64,000 nt of DNA, taken from contig NZ_QREM01000009.1 in the NCBI RefSeq assembly GCF_003353015.1, positions 492,716 to 556,715 on the forward strand. The letters are read 5' to 3'. This DNA comes from Xanthomonas arboricola (GTDB lineage Bacteria; Pseudomonadota; Gammaproteobacteria; Xanthomonadales; Xanthomonadaceae). The position numbers and the translations under genes were made by a program. The notes under the pieces were generated by a model. That model saw only the letters and a program-made list of their open reading frames with translations. It was not told the DNA's origin and did no database searches. Positions 8,977 to 18,215 of the stretch are shown in pieces; position 1 is the first letter of the stretch; the number at the start of each line of letters is the position of its first letter.

Positions 8977-11900
8977 TGCTGGAATCCAGCCGAAACCTGG
9001 GACCCTATGCCAGCATTGATTCCTACCGAAGCGTTTCCATCCCTTGCCAACTCTACAGAACCTTTTGCGCCAGCCCCCTCCATGGCTCCAAGCTGCAACT
9101 GCATTGATTCGCTCTTCCCCACTGAAGAGTTCCCGGTGCCACACGACATGCCGACGGAACCTCCTAGGCCTCCAATGAAGCCACCCGCTACCGGGCTTGT
9201 TCCACAACCTTTCACATAAAGGCATGCTGTTCCAGCAGTGTCGAGAGCGACACCTGCCTCGCCGCTCCCACCCACGGCAAAATTGCCGTAAGACGCGCCA
9301 ACACCAAACTGAGCATTGAAATCACCTTTGTATCCAGTCTCTTGCGACTTGCGCCACTCCTCTCGCTGTTTGCCAGGGGGGAAAGACCACCAACCAGGCG
9401 ATTCAAGGCCGAAAAGGTCACTGGCATAGAAGGGGTTTAGGCCTACATAGGCGTATGTGCTAATTCCGCCTCTCAAGCCGAGAGGATCACTCTGCCCATA
9501 CCGCCCGGTAGCAGAGTCGTAGTCCCTGAAGTAATTTTGATTCAACCCACTGGCCGCATCAAACCGCTGCCCCGGGAACCGCATATCCAACACCAACGCC
9601 GCACCATCGCCATTCGGATCCTGATTCGGCGCAGTGTTGCCGAAGGCCTCGCCCTTCAGGCTCCAGTTCCACACCGCCACGTTACGAACCGGGTCAACCA
9701 CCACACGGGGGCTGCCCAGGTGATCAGATTCGATGTAGTGCAGCTTGTTGGCGTTGGCCAGCAGGCCCACCGGTAGGTCGTCCAGCCAGATCGCCTGCTG
9801 CTTGGGCGCGCCGTTGTTATCGTAGTCGCCCAGCCAATGGCCGGCTTCGTCATAAAGCGTGTAGGTGTTAGTTGTGCCCAAGAAGCGGCGCACCTGTTCG
9901 CCTTTGCCGTTGTAGCGATAATTCATCACCAGCACGCCTGCACGCTTGACCATGCTCATGCGGCCGGATGCGTCGTAGGGGAACTCCCGCGCCTTGCCAC
10001 CGATGCTCAGCGTATTGCCTGTCTTGTCGTAAGTGCGCGCCACGTCAGCTACTGCACTCAGGCGATGATTGGTCGTTGGATAGGTGTAAGCCTGTGTAAC
10101 GCTGCCAACCTTGGCGCTGAGGCGATTGCCGGTGGCGTCATAGCTATAGCCATCAATGACGGTTCCGGTGACACCGTCGGTGAGGGCTGTGAGGCGGCCG
10201 AGCGTGTCGTAGCCCAGGCCGATCTCCGGCGTCGGATTACCGGCTGGGGTCAGTGCGGTGAGATTGCCCACCGCATCGAACCCGAACCCGACATCCAGAC
10301 CGCCAACCGCTTTGTCCTGAATGGCCTTGGGGCGGTAATCCTGGTCGTAAGCTCGGGTCAGCACGCGCCCGTTGCCGTAGGTCCAGCCGGCCACCGGGCC
10401 CATGGGCAGATACGTGGCACCCTTGACCAACACCTCGCGCGAGCCGCCAGGCGCGGTATAGCCAACCTCGGCGATCTGGCCCAGCTCATTGCGGACATAG
10501 TCAACCATCGCCCCGTCCGGATAAACCATGCTCGTCAAGTTCCCACCTGCCGTGTAGGCATAACGGACCGTCAATGCCTTGCCATTGGTCGTCTGGACCT
10601 TGCGCACCAGGTCGCCGAATCGGTTGTAGCAATACTGCGTCGTGCCGCTGCCGTCCTTCATGCTGGCCAAGCGCCCGGCTGCAAATTGCTCTCCCGCCAC
10701 GCAGACGGCCGGGGCCACGTCGTAGACAAAACGGGTCTCGAGCGCTGCATCGGCATAGGTCACCGACACTGGGCGGTTCGAGGCATCGTAGGTGTAAGTG
10801 GCCTGCCGGTTAGCTGCGTCCTTCCTGGACAGCACGTTGCCTGCGTCGTCGTAGGTGAAGCCGGTGCTGCCCGTGTCGGGACTCTTCAACGCCAACAGTT
10901 CGCCCAGACCGTTGCGCTGGTAGGTCGTCTTCAAGCCTTTCGGGTCCGTCACCGCTGACAGCTGTCCCAGCGCGTCGTATTGGAAAGCACTCGTCGCCTT
11001 AATGCCGGCGGCGTCTTCGATACGCTGCTTCAAGCGATGCAAGGCATCGTAGGTGTAGGCGCTAGACCGGCCCAGGGCGTCGGTTCGCGCCTTCACCGTG
11101 CCGACCGCATCGTAAGCAAAATCGGTCGGGTTGCCTCGCGCATCCGCCTGCGTCGTCAGGCGACCGAGTTCGTCATAAATACGAGACATCGTGAACAATA
11201 AGGTGTTCTTGGCATCCGTGATGTCCTCCTTGATCCGGTGTCCTGACGTGTCCAGCGTGTAGACGAAGGAGTTGCCGTAACGATCCGATACCCTGGTCAG
11301 CCGGAATGCGCTGTCGTAGGTGAAGTTAGACACGTCGCCGCCCGGCAGCGCAACCTGCTTGACCAAGCCGGTGGGCCAATAGCTGTAGCGCGTAATGCGG
11401 TCATCCGCCTCCGAGCCGCTGTCCTGTCCCCGCACAATGCTTGCCGTCAGCCGACCTCGCGCATCGTAGCTGTAGTCGGTCACAACCCCATTCGGATCCT
11501 TCTGCGACAACAGACGGCCGGCGCTATCGTAACTGAGGAACTGGGTGACTTGGCCCACTGCATTGGTGATCGTCTTCAGGTCTCCGCCCTGGGCCGCGGG
11601 ATAGTAGTCGTAGGTGGTGGCGTCGCTGAGATCCCTGCGCGCTCCGTCCACACGCAGCAGCACTCCCACCAGGGGGCAGCTTCCTGCGGTTACGTCGGCC
11701 TGCTCGCAATAGGTGAAGGTCTGCTGACGCTGCTTCCCGGAAACGGCATCTTGCTCGACCTGGGTCAGTGATTGGCCACGCTCATTGCGAGTCCATCGCT
11801 TGGACACAACCAGCCCCTGCGCCCCTTTCACATTAAGCTCGGTCAATTGGTGGGTCAGCGCATCCCTCACGCTCTCGGTGCGCACCGCCTCCGGCGTGCC

Positions 11901-13715
11901 GTCGCCGACCGTCACCGCTGATTGATACGCCGGTGCGTATTCATAGGACACCTTGCTGCCCGATGCGTCCGTCACGCTTTGCAGTCGACCATCGCTGAAG
12001 TAGGTGTTGGACGTGCTTGCTGCGCCTTCGGTTACGTTGTTGACCGGGCTGAAAATGGTAGACCCATACTCGAAGCGCTTGACCGCGCCAGAAGCTTGTG
12101 TGACTTCCGTAACGCCTTCGGCCACGTAGTTCAGGGTCACTCCATCGACCAGCTCGGTATCGCCATGGAGAACGCTGCTGATCACGCGTCCATAGGTGTC
12201 GTAACCAAATGAAGCGTAACGCTGTCCGTTCTCCCCGGTGATACCAGTCAAATAGTTGACCAGCTGGGGCTCCGCAAGCCCCTTCTCATGGTAGTGGTAA
12301 AGGCGCTTTGCGCCGTCGGGATACGTTGCGACAATCAGATTTCCATCCACATCGTAGTCGTAAAGGACGATGCCGCCACCAGGAATCTCCATGCCTGTGA
12401 CACGGCCGTCGTTATAGCTGAACGTCACGGCGCGGCCATGACCATCAACCAATCGCGCAATGCGCGTGCCCTCGTAAACCACGGTTACATCACGATCCGG
12501 CGTGGCCGGATTGCGCACCGCGAGTAGCTCGCCATCTTTACCAAAATCGCGGTATTCGCCAGTTTCTTCGATGACCCGGTAATACGTAGTGCTGTTGCTG
12601 ATGCGGCGATATAGTCGCCCCGAATTCCGGGCACGGCCGGTGCCGGCAGCAACCGTGGTGAAAACATCCCTGTTGCCCGCCTCGTCGAGATAGGCTGTGT
12701 TGGAACTGTCGAATCGGTCGCTGTAACTCAGCGACCAGCCTTCTCCGACTGGGATGGCACTCTTGGTCTGATTGACGGAATGATAGTAGCGATTGAACGA
12801 GCGACCTGCGAACTCAAAGTCCTTCTCTTCGCGAGACTTATCGCCTGTCGTGGGATGGCAAGGATTGTTGGTGCTGCAGCTTTGGAACTGCTTCAAAGGC
12901 GACGTGACCCAGGTGTTGTCATCGTTCTTGGGCTTACAAAGAGCCTCTGTCGTAAGAGCTGCCTCCGCGAGAATTGAGTTTCCCAGAAAAGGCGTGAAGT
13001 TTGCTTCGCACGTCAACTTTCGCTTCTTGTAGACATTCCAACGCCACGACACCGAGACAGGTGCCCCCGAGTTCGACGGACAATTAAATGTCGAGGTGAA
13101 ATATTTGTCTGAGCTATAGCTAACATCGCCACTTGGAAGCAGGCCCAGTCCCGTCGTGTTGTAGTCCGACGTTTGAACATTGGACTGGAGCGAGCAAGAT
13201 TTCCCGACCTTGGTCGTTAGGATGTCCAACGACTTGGCGATGAGTGCACCTTCATCCGTGCACCAGCTTGATCCAAACTCTGGGGACGCAGTGCACCCGG
13301 GGTTTCCGACCCCGTAGATACCCAAATTGACTCCATAGGACGGGCTAGAGACCGAGGTGGCCTTTAGAGACGGGACCCGGAAATAGGTCCAGACCTCTCC
13401 CGCTCCCCGATTCAAAAAACCTCTTGAGTAGGCCTTCAAATACTGACCGATGCCTTGGTAGTCCTTGGAGTTGCGAAGGGCATCGGCAGCCTTCTCCATT
13501 GTGTCGTAGCAGCCGAGTGACAGCGCGCAGAACGTAGCTTTAGGCGGGGTTTGGGCGTGCGCAGGACTAGCGCCTACTAATCCATAGGCACCAAAAACAA
13601 CCGGCATCAAGAGCGCCGCGTAACGCGCGCCCTTTGACAGAACTGAGGAAGCAGAGAAACGCGCCACGGCCCGATTTGACACGGCAACACTCCTTGTCAG
13701 CTGCTCTTGCAGCAT
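8943..13715 (-). CDS. Rhs/YD-repeat polymorphic toxin with N-terminal signal peptide
   Basis: 1590 residues. A long signal peptide (about 1-54) ends in ASPAHAQ. A DUF6531-like segment (about 283-345, NPCHPTTGDKSREEKDF) opens the shell and is followed by some thousand residues of YD repeats (FAYDAVGTVKARTDALGR, YTYDALHRLKQ and similar). The Rhs core (about 1325-1438) contains DHLGSPR, FPGQRFDAASGL, YFRDYDSATGRYGQSDPLGL and NPFYASDLFGL. The last ~150 residues are the variable Gly-rich tip with Cys residues. There is no PAAR or VgrG part, so delivery is probably Sec-dependent or by another route rather than as a T6SS spike. The tip activity is unknown. Confidence 0.9.
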   Translation of the reverse strand: MLQEQLTRSVAVSNRAVARFSASSVLSKGARYAALLMPVVFGAYGLVGASPAHAQTPPKATFCALSLGCYDTMEKAADALRNSKDYQGIGQYLKAYSRGFLNRGAGEVWTYFRVPSLKATSVSSPSYGVNLGIYGVGNPGCTASPEFGSSWCTDEGALIAKSLDILTTKVGKSCSLQSNVQTSDYNTTGLGLLPSGDVSYSSDKYFTSTFNCPSNSGAPVSVSWRWNVYKKRKLTCEANFTPFLGNSILAEAALTTEALCKPKNDDNTWVTSPLKQFQSCSTNNPCHPTTGDKSREEKDFEFAGRSFNRYYHSVNQTKSAIPVGEGWSLSYSDRFDSSNTAYLDEAGNRDVFTTVAAGTGRARNSGRLYRRISNSTTYYRVIEETGEYRDFGKDGELLAVRNPATPDRDVTVVYEGTRIARLVDGHGRAVTFSYNDGRVTGMEIPGGGIVLYDYDVDGNLIVATYPDGAKRLYHYHEKGLAEPQLVNYLTGITGENGQRYASFGYDTYGRVISSVLHGDTELVDGVTLNYVAEGVTEVTQASGAVKRFEYGSTIFSPVNNVTEGAASTSNTYFSDGRLQSVTDASGSKVSYEYAPAYQSAVTVGDGTPEAVRTESVRDALTHQLTELNVKGAQGLVVSKRWTRNERGQSLTQVEQDAVSGKQRQQTFTYCEQADVTAGSCPLVGVLLRVDGARRDLSDATTYDYYPAAQGGDLKTITNAVGQVTQFLSYDSAGRLLSQKDPNGVVTDYSYDARGRLTASIVRGQDSGSEADDRITRYSYWPTGLVKQVALPGGDVSNFTYDSAFRLTRVSDRYGNSFVYTLDTSGHRIKEDITDAKNTLLFTMSRIYDELGRLTTQADARGNPTDFAYDAVGTVKARTDALGRSSAYTYDALHRLKQRIEDAAGIKATSAFQYDALGQLSAVTDPKGLKTTYQRNGLGELLALKSPDTGSTGFTYDDAGNVLSRKDAANRQATYTYDASNRPVSVTYADAALETRFVYDVAPAVCVAGEQFAAGRLASMKDGSGTTQYCYNRFGDLVRKVQTTNGKALTVRYAYTAGGNLTSMVYPDGAMVDYVRNELGQIAEVGYTAPGGSREVLVKGATYLPMGPVAGWTYGNGRVLTRAYDQDYRPKAIQDKAVGGLDVGFGFDAVGNLTALTPAGNPTPEIGLGYDTLGRLTALTDGVTGTVIDGYSYDATGNRLSAKVGSVTQAYTYPTTNHRLSAVADVARTYDKTGNTLSIGGKAREFPYDASGRMSMVKRAGVLVMNYRYNGKGEQVRRFLGTTNTYTLYDEAGHWLGDYDNNGAPKQQAIWLDDLPVGLLANANKLHYIESDHLGSPRVVVDPVRNVAVWNWSLKGEAFGNTAPNQDPNGDGAALVLDMRFPGQRFDAASGLNQNYFRDYDSATGRYGQSDPLGLRGGISTYAYVGLNPFYASDLFGLESPGWWSFPPGKQREEWRKSQETGYKGDFNAQFGVGASYGNFAVGGSGEAGVALDTAGTACLYVKGCGTSPVAGGFIGGLGGSVGMSCGTGNSSVGKSESMQLQLGAMEGAGAKGSVELARDGNASVGINAGIGSQVSAGFQQCQTRTLWCTK

Positions 13716-14065
13716 CAGTTAGGAATCCATTCCCACCCACCCCACGCTGGCAGCGGTGGTGATTACAACCAATCCCATGAAAGGACGGTTAGGCGTTAAC
13801 GATATCGGATTAGCGATGCGGCGACAAGCAAGGCGTTTCCAAGCAGAAAGTATCGTCTTAAATCATGGTGGCATCGTCAGCGGCAGTGGTTCGGGGCACC
13901 TCGAATGCAACGAAGTCAAACCGTTGCAGAAAGCCTGTTCGGCAGGTTTGCTTTCAGTGTTGACATGATCAGAGCTCCGCGCTTTGCCCTCTTTGTAGCG
14001 CCCGCTTGCCATGGATGCGTTGCTGACGCCATTGTCTGTCTGCGTAAAACTTGGATCTCGCCGGC
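13716..14065. other. Divergent intergenic region between the Rhs and NYN genes
   Basis: About 350 bp must hold the promoter of the Rhs gene (leftward) and of the NYN-domain gene (rightward). It contains the right copy of the 92-bp repeat. No open frame here looks like a real gene. Confidence 0.5.
13921..14012. repeat. 92-bp imperfect direct repeat, right copy
   Basis: This is the gapless partner of 6462-6553, starting CCGTTGCAGAAAGC and ending in the same 17 bases. It marks the right side of the Rhs module. Confidence 0.75.
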
Positions 14066-14863
14066 ATGAGCAACCCGAACAGCCCGCATGAAGCACGTGT
14101 CGCGGTATTGGTCGATTGCGACAACGTGCCGACTGACATCGTGGAGCACGCCTTGCTCATGGTGGCTCAGTTCGGCCGGGTCGTGCTTCGCCGCGGGTAT
14201 GGCAACCACAGCACCCTCGCCAACAAGTGGCAGGAGGTCCTGGTCCGCCAGGCATTCACCCCATGCCTTCAATACCAATATGCCTCCGGCAAGAACACGG
14301 CCGATATCGCCCTGGCGCTGGATGCGTTGGAAGCACTTTTCGACGGCCGGGCCGACACCTTCTGCCTGGTGACCAGCGACTCGGATTTTGCCTACCTCTG
14401 CCGCAAGCTTCGGGAGCGCGGAGCCACCGTTTTCATCGTGGGCGAGCCCAAGACCCCGGATGCCTTGCGTAACGCCTGCGACCAGTTCTTCGAATGGGAC
14501 CGGACGGCGAAAGAGGCAGCAATGCCTGAGGCCCAAAGTGGCGAGCTTCCTGCAGCGAAGCCGGAGGTGACAAAGGAAGAAGCGCCCCGCGCGGAACCCA
14601 AGCCGTTCCCCAAACGGCGTCCCCGGTTCCTGGTGGAAGCCGTGACTCTGCTGACGGGTGACACTTCTGAAGGGAAGGTTGGATTGGGAGCACTGGGCCA
14701 ATACCTCAAACGGACCGACCCGTCCTTCTCGCCCAACCTCTATGGGCACTCCGGGCTGCTCAATATGGTGAAAACCTACGACCTGCTGACAACGCAGCGG
14801 GAGGAGACCGGAGGTTGGTCGGTCAGCATTTCGCACAAGTCTGAGCTGCCCGACACGGCGTAA
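14066..14863 (+). CDS. NYN-domain RNase-like protein with C-terminal OST-HTH/LOTUS domain
   Basis: 265 residues. The N-terminal NYN (PIN-like, LabA/DUF88) domain shows the acidic metal-binding residues in VLVDCDN (about 14-20), NTADIALALD (about 79) and TSDSDF (about 101). After a Pro/Lys/Glu-rich linker, residues ~190-260 (FLVEAVTLLTGDTSEGKVGLGALGQ...) look like the winged-helix OST-HTH/LOTUS domain that binds RNA. The family is predicted to cleave RNA. The ATG at 14066 was preferred over the in-frame TTG at 14051. It stands between the Rhs module and the mobilisation genes, so it may be defence or regulatory cargo; the target is unknown. Confidence 0.85.
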   Translation: MSNPNSPHEARVAVLVDCDNVPTDIVEHALLMVAQFGRVVLRRGYGNHSTLANKWQEVLVRQAFTPCLQYQYASGKNTADIALALDALEALFDGRADTFCLVTSDSDFAYLCRKLRERGATVFIVGEPKTPDALRNACDQFFEWDRTAKEAAMPEAQSGELPAAKPEVTKEEAPRAEPKPFPKRRPRFLVEAVTLLTGDTSEGKVGLGALGQYLKRTDPSFSPNLYGHSGLLNMVKTYDLLTTQREETGGWSVSISHKSELPDTA

Positions 14864-15070
14864 ACGCTCTCTTTGCCTCCGCGAATCATATGCCTCTACA
14901 AACGACAAGTCGGGGACCCCAACCCAGTTGGAATCTTCCTATTCGTCAATTGGCATACGTGCAATCGAATTTCTCCGCGTATTCAAATTTGTGAAATAGT
15001 GCTCCAAGCGAGCTCTTGCGTAAGAGCAGCTACCTGCTTGTATGAGTGCTCACTCAACACAGGAGCACCC

Positions 15071-15436
15071 ATGCACCACCAAACGCAGATTCAGGTCGCC
15101 AGTCGCTTGCTCGGCCACCTCCTTCAGCAGCGCACGACCCGCCTTCCCCCTAACGAAGTAGAGGACATCCAATACTCGCTCGACTTGGCTGCCGAGTTGC
15201 TGAGGCTCGGCGGGCCGGGGCCAGCCGGTCAAGTGCAGGCATCGACCATTGCTCCATCCAACGCCATCCTCGTCAAACGAGCGGTCGTTGATCGCAGCTT
15301 CGTTCCGGCTATGCCGGCGTCCGTCGAAGAGTGGCGAGAGGCGCGCAAGAAGAACAAGGAAAAGGACAACGTCCCCCGTCCCAAGGAACCTATTGGGATC
15401 GAGCGGATAGATCTCCGCCCTCGTCCCCGGCACTAA
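15071..15436 (+). CDS. Small hypothetical protein of the mobilisation region
   Basis: 121 residues starting MHHQTQIQVA, with AGGAGCACCC just before the ATG as a good ribosome site. The N-terminal half is helical (DIQYSLDLAAELLRLGG) and the C-terminal half is basic (WREARKKNKEKD, ending RPRPRH). No family is recognised. It ends 47 bp before the end of the convergent relaxase gene and shares a bidirectional terminator with it. Confidence 0.65.
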   Translation: MHHQTQIQVASRLLGHLLQQRTTRLPPNEVEDIQYSLDLAAELLRLGGPGPAGQVQASTIAPSNAILVKRAVVDRSFVPAMPASVEEWREARKKNKEKDNVPRPKEPIGIERIDLRPRPRH

Positions 15437-15452
15437 GGGCCCAGAAGAAGAA

Positions 15453-15478
15453 AAAGCTCCGCACTTGCGGGGCTTTGA
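15453..15478. terminator. Bidirectional Rho-independent terminator
   Basis: AAGCTCCGC ACTT GCGGGGCTT forms a GC-rich stem, with A-runs on one side and TTT on the other. It lies between the convergent ends of the 121-residue gene and the relaxase gene, so it can serve both. Confidence 0.7.
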
Positions 15479-15483
15479 TTCCA

Positions 15484-17076
15484 TCAGGGGCGTGGCCGAC
15501 GGCGTGTTGGTTGCGGCGCTGGCATCGGCATCGGGGAGGGCTTGGGCTCAGCAGGAGCGGCCTTGACCGACTCAACAGACCGGCTGGCGATTGCGAGATC
15601 AGGACTCGCAAGAACTTCCTCGCTCCACTGCTCCACCTCAGCTGTGCGCAGCTCAATTTCATTTTCGCAGTCATTCCAACGCTCCTCGGAGGCTGCCGCC
15701 CGGGCTGCGGCCAGTTCGGCTGTGCGCTTTTCCAGAACGGCCAAACGCCGCCCTCGCCGTTTTTCCCACTCTTGCGAGGCCCACTCGCCATCGGGGCGAG
15801 GATGGTCGCCGTTGAACTGCTCCCATGCTTGCTCGGCCAAGTGGAAGAGCTTCTCGGCACGCCCCAAGGCGCTGGTCCGCTGAGCAAACTTCAGCACGCT
15901 CCGCTTCAGACGACCCAGCCCTTCGACGAGCCCGTTGAGCCACCTGCGCAAATCGACACTGTCGCGCAGGGTCGCCGCATGCGAGGTCCATTGCCTCACC
16001 AGGCGCTGCGTGGTGGTCAGCACCAAGTCGGGCCGGGTCGAGAGGATCTCCGCCAGGTCCCGAGCCGCTTCGGCAACCAGCTCACCGATAGAGCGCAGCG
16101 GTCGCATCTGCGTATGTTCCGCCGGCCGACCCAATGCATCGGAGAGGCGCATGCCGCGGAGTCCGTGGATTTCCAATCCGGGCACGGCAGTTTGCAGGTC
16201 GTCCATGGCGCCTGCCCGGCGTCGCCGGTCACGCCGCGCCTGGTCGTGGCTATGGCCGATAGGGTTCGGAGCTGCCCTGCCCTCTTGCTCGGCTTTAGCG
16301 AGCAACCGTTCGAAGGCCTCTTCGTTTTCTTGAACGATGCGCGCGTTTTCGGCGGCACGGTCGGTCATCACGCCCTTTCGGGCCAGTGCTGTTGCTGTTT
16401 TGCCCATGTGCTTCGTGGGTTGCCGGGACAAGGCCATGGCTTCCGCAAGGTCCCCGCGCGCAAGGGCCTCTTCGGCCTGGACTTCCAAGCGACGGTGATC
16501 GACCCGCGCATCAATTCCCGCAGCGGCCAAATGCTCGTTGATCGTGGAAGCCATGGTCTGGCGTATCCAATCGATCTCAATCTTCCCCGACGCTCCGCCG
16601 TCCAGCTCCCTCGTTTTCTCGGTAAAGCCTTCGGGGGTCAGCCTGCGCGTAGTGGCCAGCAGGTGCACGTGATGGTTGAGCCCATCGCGGGAGCCCGGCG
16701 AGTGGATGCTGGCCTGCAAAGCGAAACCGTAGCGGGCGACCAAGGCTTGCCCGATGGCCACCGCGAGCTCAGACCGTTGCTCGTCATTGAGTTCGTGCGG
16801 CAAGGCGACTTCGAACTCGCGGGCCACCACCGAGTTCTTTCGGTTCTCCGCCGCCTCGGCTTTCGGCCAGAGCTCCCCAGGGATCAACGCCCAGTCGGGC
16901 GCGTCCTGGGGAACCAGGCAGATGGTCTCCACGACGCCGCCCCGACGGCGGTAATCGTGACGCTGACCGGTGAGGTGGTCGATGAGAAGCAGCCCGGCCC
17001 GGTAGGCGGCTGCAGCAACGGCAGAGTCGCCGCGGGAACGACTAAAAACTTTGACGCGCGAGTGGTAGATAGCCAT
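15484..17076 (-). CDS. mobA: MobA/MobL-family relaxase
   Basis: 530 residues. It nicks the transfer origin and covalently leads the DNA strand during mobilisation. The N-terminal ~200 residues are a typical MobA/MobL (MobQ class) relaxase: it begins MAIYHSRVKVFSRSRGDSAVAAAAYRAG, with the catalytic-tyrosine region at the N-terminus, and the metal-binding three-histidine motif is seen as NHHVHLLATTRR (about residue 133). The rest is charged and helical, with no recognisable helicase or primase domain. The TraD-like gene starts divergently 258 bp away, and oriT is expected between them. Confidence 0.9.
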   Translation of the reverse strand: MAIYHSRVKVFSRSRGDSAVAAAAYRAGLLLIDHLTGQRHDYRRRGGVVETICLVPQDAPDWALIPGELWPKAEAAENRKNSVVAREFEVALPHELNDEQRSELAVAIGQALVARYGFALQASIHSPGSRDGLNHHVHLLATTRRLTPEGFTEKTRELDGGASGKIEIDWIRQTMASTINEHLAAAGIDARVDHRRLEVQAEEALARGDLAEAMALSRQPTKHMGKTATALARKGVMTDRAAENARIVQENEEAFERLLAKAEQEGRAAPNPIGHSHDQARRDRRRRAGAMDDLQTAVPGLEIHGLRGMRLSDALGRPAEHTQMRPLRSIGELVAEAARDLAEILSTRPDLVLTTTQRLVRQWTSHAATLRDSVDLRRWLNGLVEGLGRLKRSVLKFAQRTSALGRAEKLFHLAEQAWEQFNGDHPRPDGEWASQEWEKRRGRRLAVLEKRTAELAAARAAASEERWNDCENEIELRTAEVEQWSEEVLASPDLAIASRSVESVKAAPAEPKPSPMPMPAPQPTRRRPRP

Positions 17077-17334
17077 GGAGAGCTCCGGATGAGGTTGCTC
17101 TCTTTATGCCGTGGCTTTTGATTTGCGCAAGCGCGGAGCGCTTGGGGGTCCGGGGGCGTAGCACCTGGCGCGCGCTATGTCGCAGACATTGCATCAGTGC
17201 GCTCTTGCTTATTTCTTTTAAGCTTTGTTTTTCAGATTTTTTTGATTTCGATGGCAGGTCAAAATCGGAATCGTCGCAAACTTGACGCAAGCCATTTTTT
17301 TGATTGACTCGTAAACAGTCAGAGGAGAAATCAG
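17077..17334. other. Divergent mobilisation intergenic region, candidate transfer origin
   Basis: This region lies between mobA and the TraD-like gene, where oriT usually sits. It has a perfect inverted repeat, CAAGCGC-GGA-GCGCTTG (17128-17144), followed by a G-rich run and GCGCGCGCTATG. A small dyad TGTC-GCA-GACA lies at about 17179-17189, followed by CAGTGCGCTCTTGC at about 17195, which loosely resembles the nic region of RSF1010-type origins. The nick site itself is a guess. AT-rich blocks near the right end are probably promoters. Confidence 0.45.
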
Positions 17335-17661
17335 ATGAGCGCAACAAACCACTACCACGACCGAATCCACCGAGCCACCGAACGACTGGCGCAGCTTCAA
17401 GCGAAAGAGCTTTTAGCCAACCAACGTCAGGCCGTGAAAACGAAGGAAACGCAACGACGCGAAGAAGCCAAGCGGCGCACACGGGTGGCAGAGATTGTTT
17501 TCCTTGCAGGGGCAGAAGCGCTAGAGGACAACGAGTTGTTAGGCGCGTTGCTGGCCCATGTGGAAAACCGAAATGATCACGCAACTCGAAACCACGCCAG
17601 TTCGCTTGGGGCGTTGCGGATGGCTATCACCAGCGCTGAAGAAGGTAGGAAGACGCACTGA
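17335..17661 (+). CDS. TraD/MobC-like mobilisation accessory protein
   Basis: 108 residues, mostly helical and basic. The segment KRRTRVAEIVFLAGAEALEDNELLGALLAHV resembles the small TraD/MobC proteins encoded divergently from MobQ relaxases. These help the relaxase at oriT; they are not the TraD/VirD4 coupling ATPases. The start follows GGAGAAATCAG. Position, size and sequence agree. Confidence 0.7.
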   Translation: MSATNHYHDRIHRATERLAQLQAKELLANQRQAVKTKETQRREEAKRRTRVAEIVFLAGAEALEDNELLGALLAHVENRNDHATRNHASSLGALRMAITSAEEGRKTH

Positions 17662-17843
17662 GCCTGGTCACCAACTGCTCCCAAGCTTGTATGCCACAAA
17701 GTTGCAGCAGTCCCAGGGTTGCGCTACAACATGCCTACCAGTGGGGTCTCCCCCGGTGTTGTGCCTGCATAGCCACCAGGCTCCGGGTGCCCGAGGTTTT
17801 CTTCTAGAGGCGCGGGAATCATCCTTTGATTCCGGAGTCCTCT

Positions 17844-18215
17844 ATGAGCAAGAAACGCCTCAAAACTCTTCGCACCAAAGCCTTTTACGCCCAGGCAGGC
17901 CGCTGCTTCTACTGCTGCCGTCCGATGTGGCTCTCCTCGCCAGATGAACTGGGCTTGCGCCCGCGCTCTGCGCGGCCTTACCAGTGCACGGCCGAACACT
18001 TGGTTGCTCAACAAGACGGCGGGAAAGACGTTGCCGACAACATAGTAGCCGCTTGCCGCCTGTTCAACCTACGACGGCACAAACTCATTACTTCAGCTCC
18101 AGCGGCAGAAGCCTACCTTGCTAAGGTTCGGCGACGCGTGGCCAAAGGTAAATGGTACCCACCTGGATTTTTACGCGCAGTGAGCGCCTCACCTTCGCTT
18201 GGGACTCGCCGGTGA
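17844..18215 (+). CDS. HNH-type nuclease domain protein
   Basis: 123 residues. The layout is C-x2-C (CFYCCRPM), then TAEHLVAQQDGGKDVADNIVAACRLFNLRRH. The AEH, GG, N-IVAAC and N-x-x-R elements together form an HNH nuclease core with a zinc knuckle. The ATG at 17844 was chosen because GGAGTCC precedes it. It may act on phage or plasmid DNA or in mobility; nothing nearby shows which. It is read in the same direction as the next two accessory genes but with gaps of about 200 bp. Confidence 0.75.
   Translation: MSKKRLKTLRTKAFYAQAGRCFYCCRPMWLSSPDELGLRPRSARPYQCTAEHLVAQQDGGKDVADNIVAACRLFNLRRHKLITSAPAAEAYLAKVRRRVAKGKWYPPGFLRAVSASPSLGTRR

Noticed and set aside
13874-13900. Degenerate third attachment site before the right 92-bp repeat
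   Set aside because: GCGGCAGTGGTTCG loosely resembles the att core at the right spacing from the repeat, but needs gaps and mismatches, so it is not supported.
13916-14908. 330-residue minus-strand frame opposite the NYN gene
   Set aside because: The plus strand encodes intact NYN and LOTUS-type domains; the antisense frame shows no domain.
15331-17121. 596-residue plus-strand frame opposite the relaxase
   Set aside because: The relaxase on the minus strand has the three-His motif and correct start; the antisense frame is low-quality sequence.
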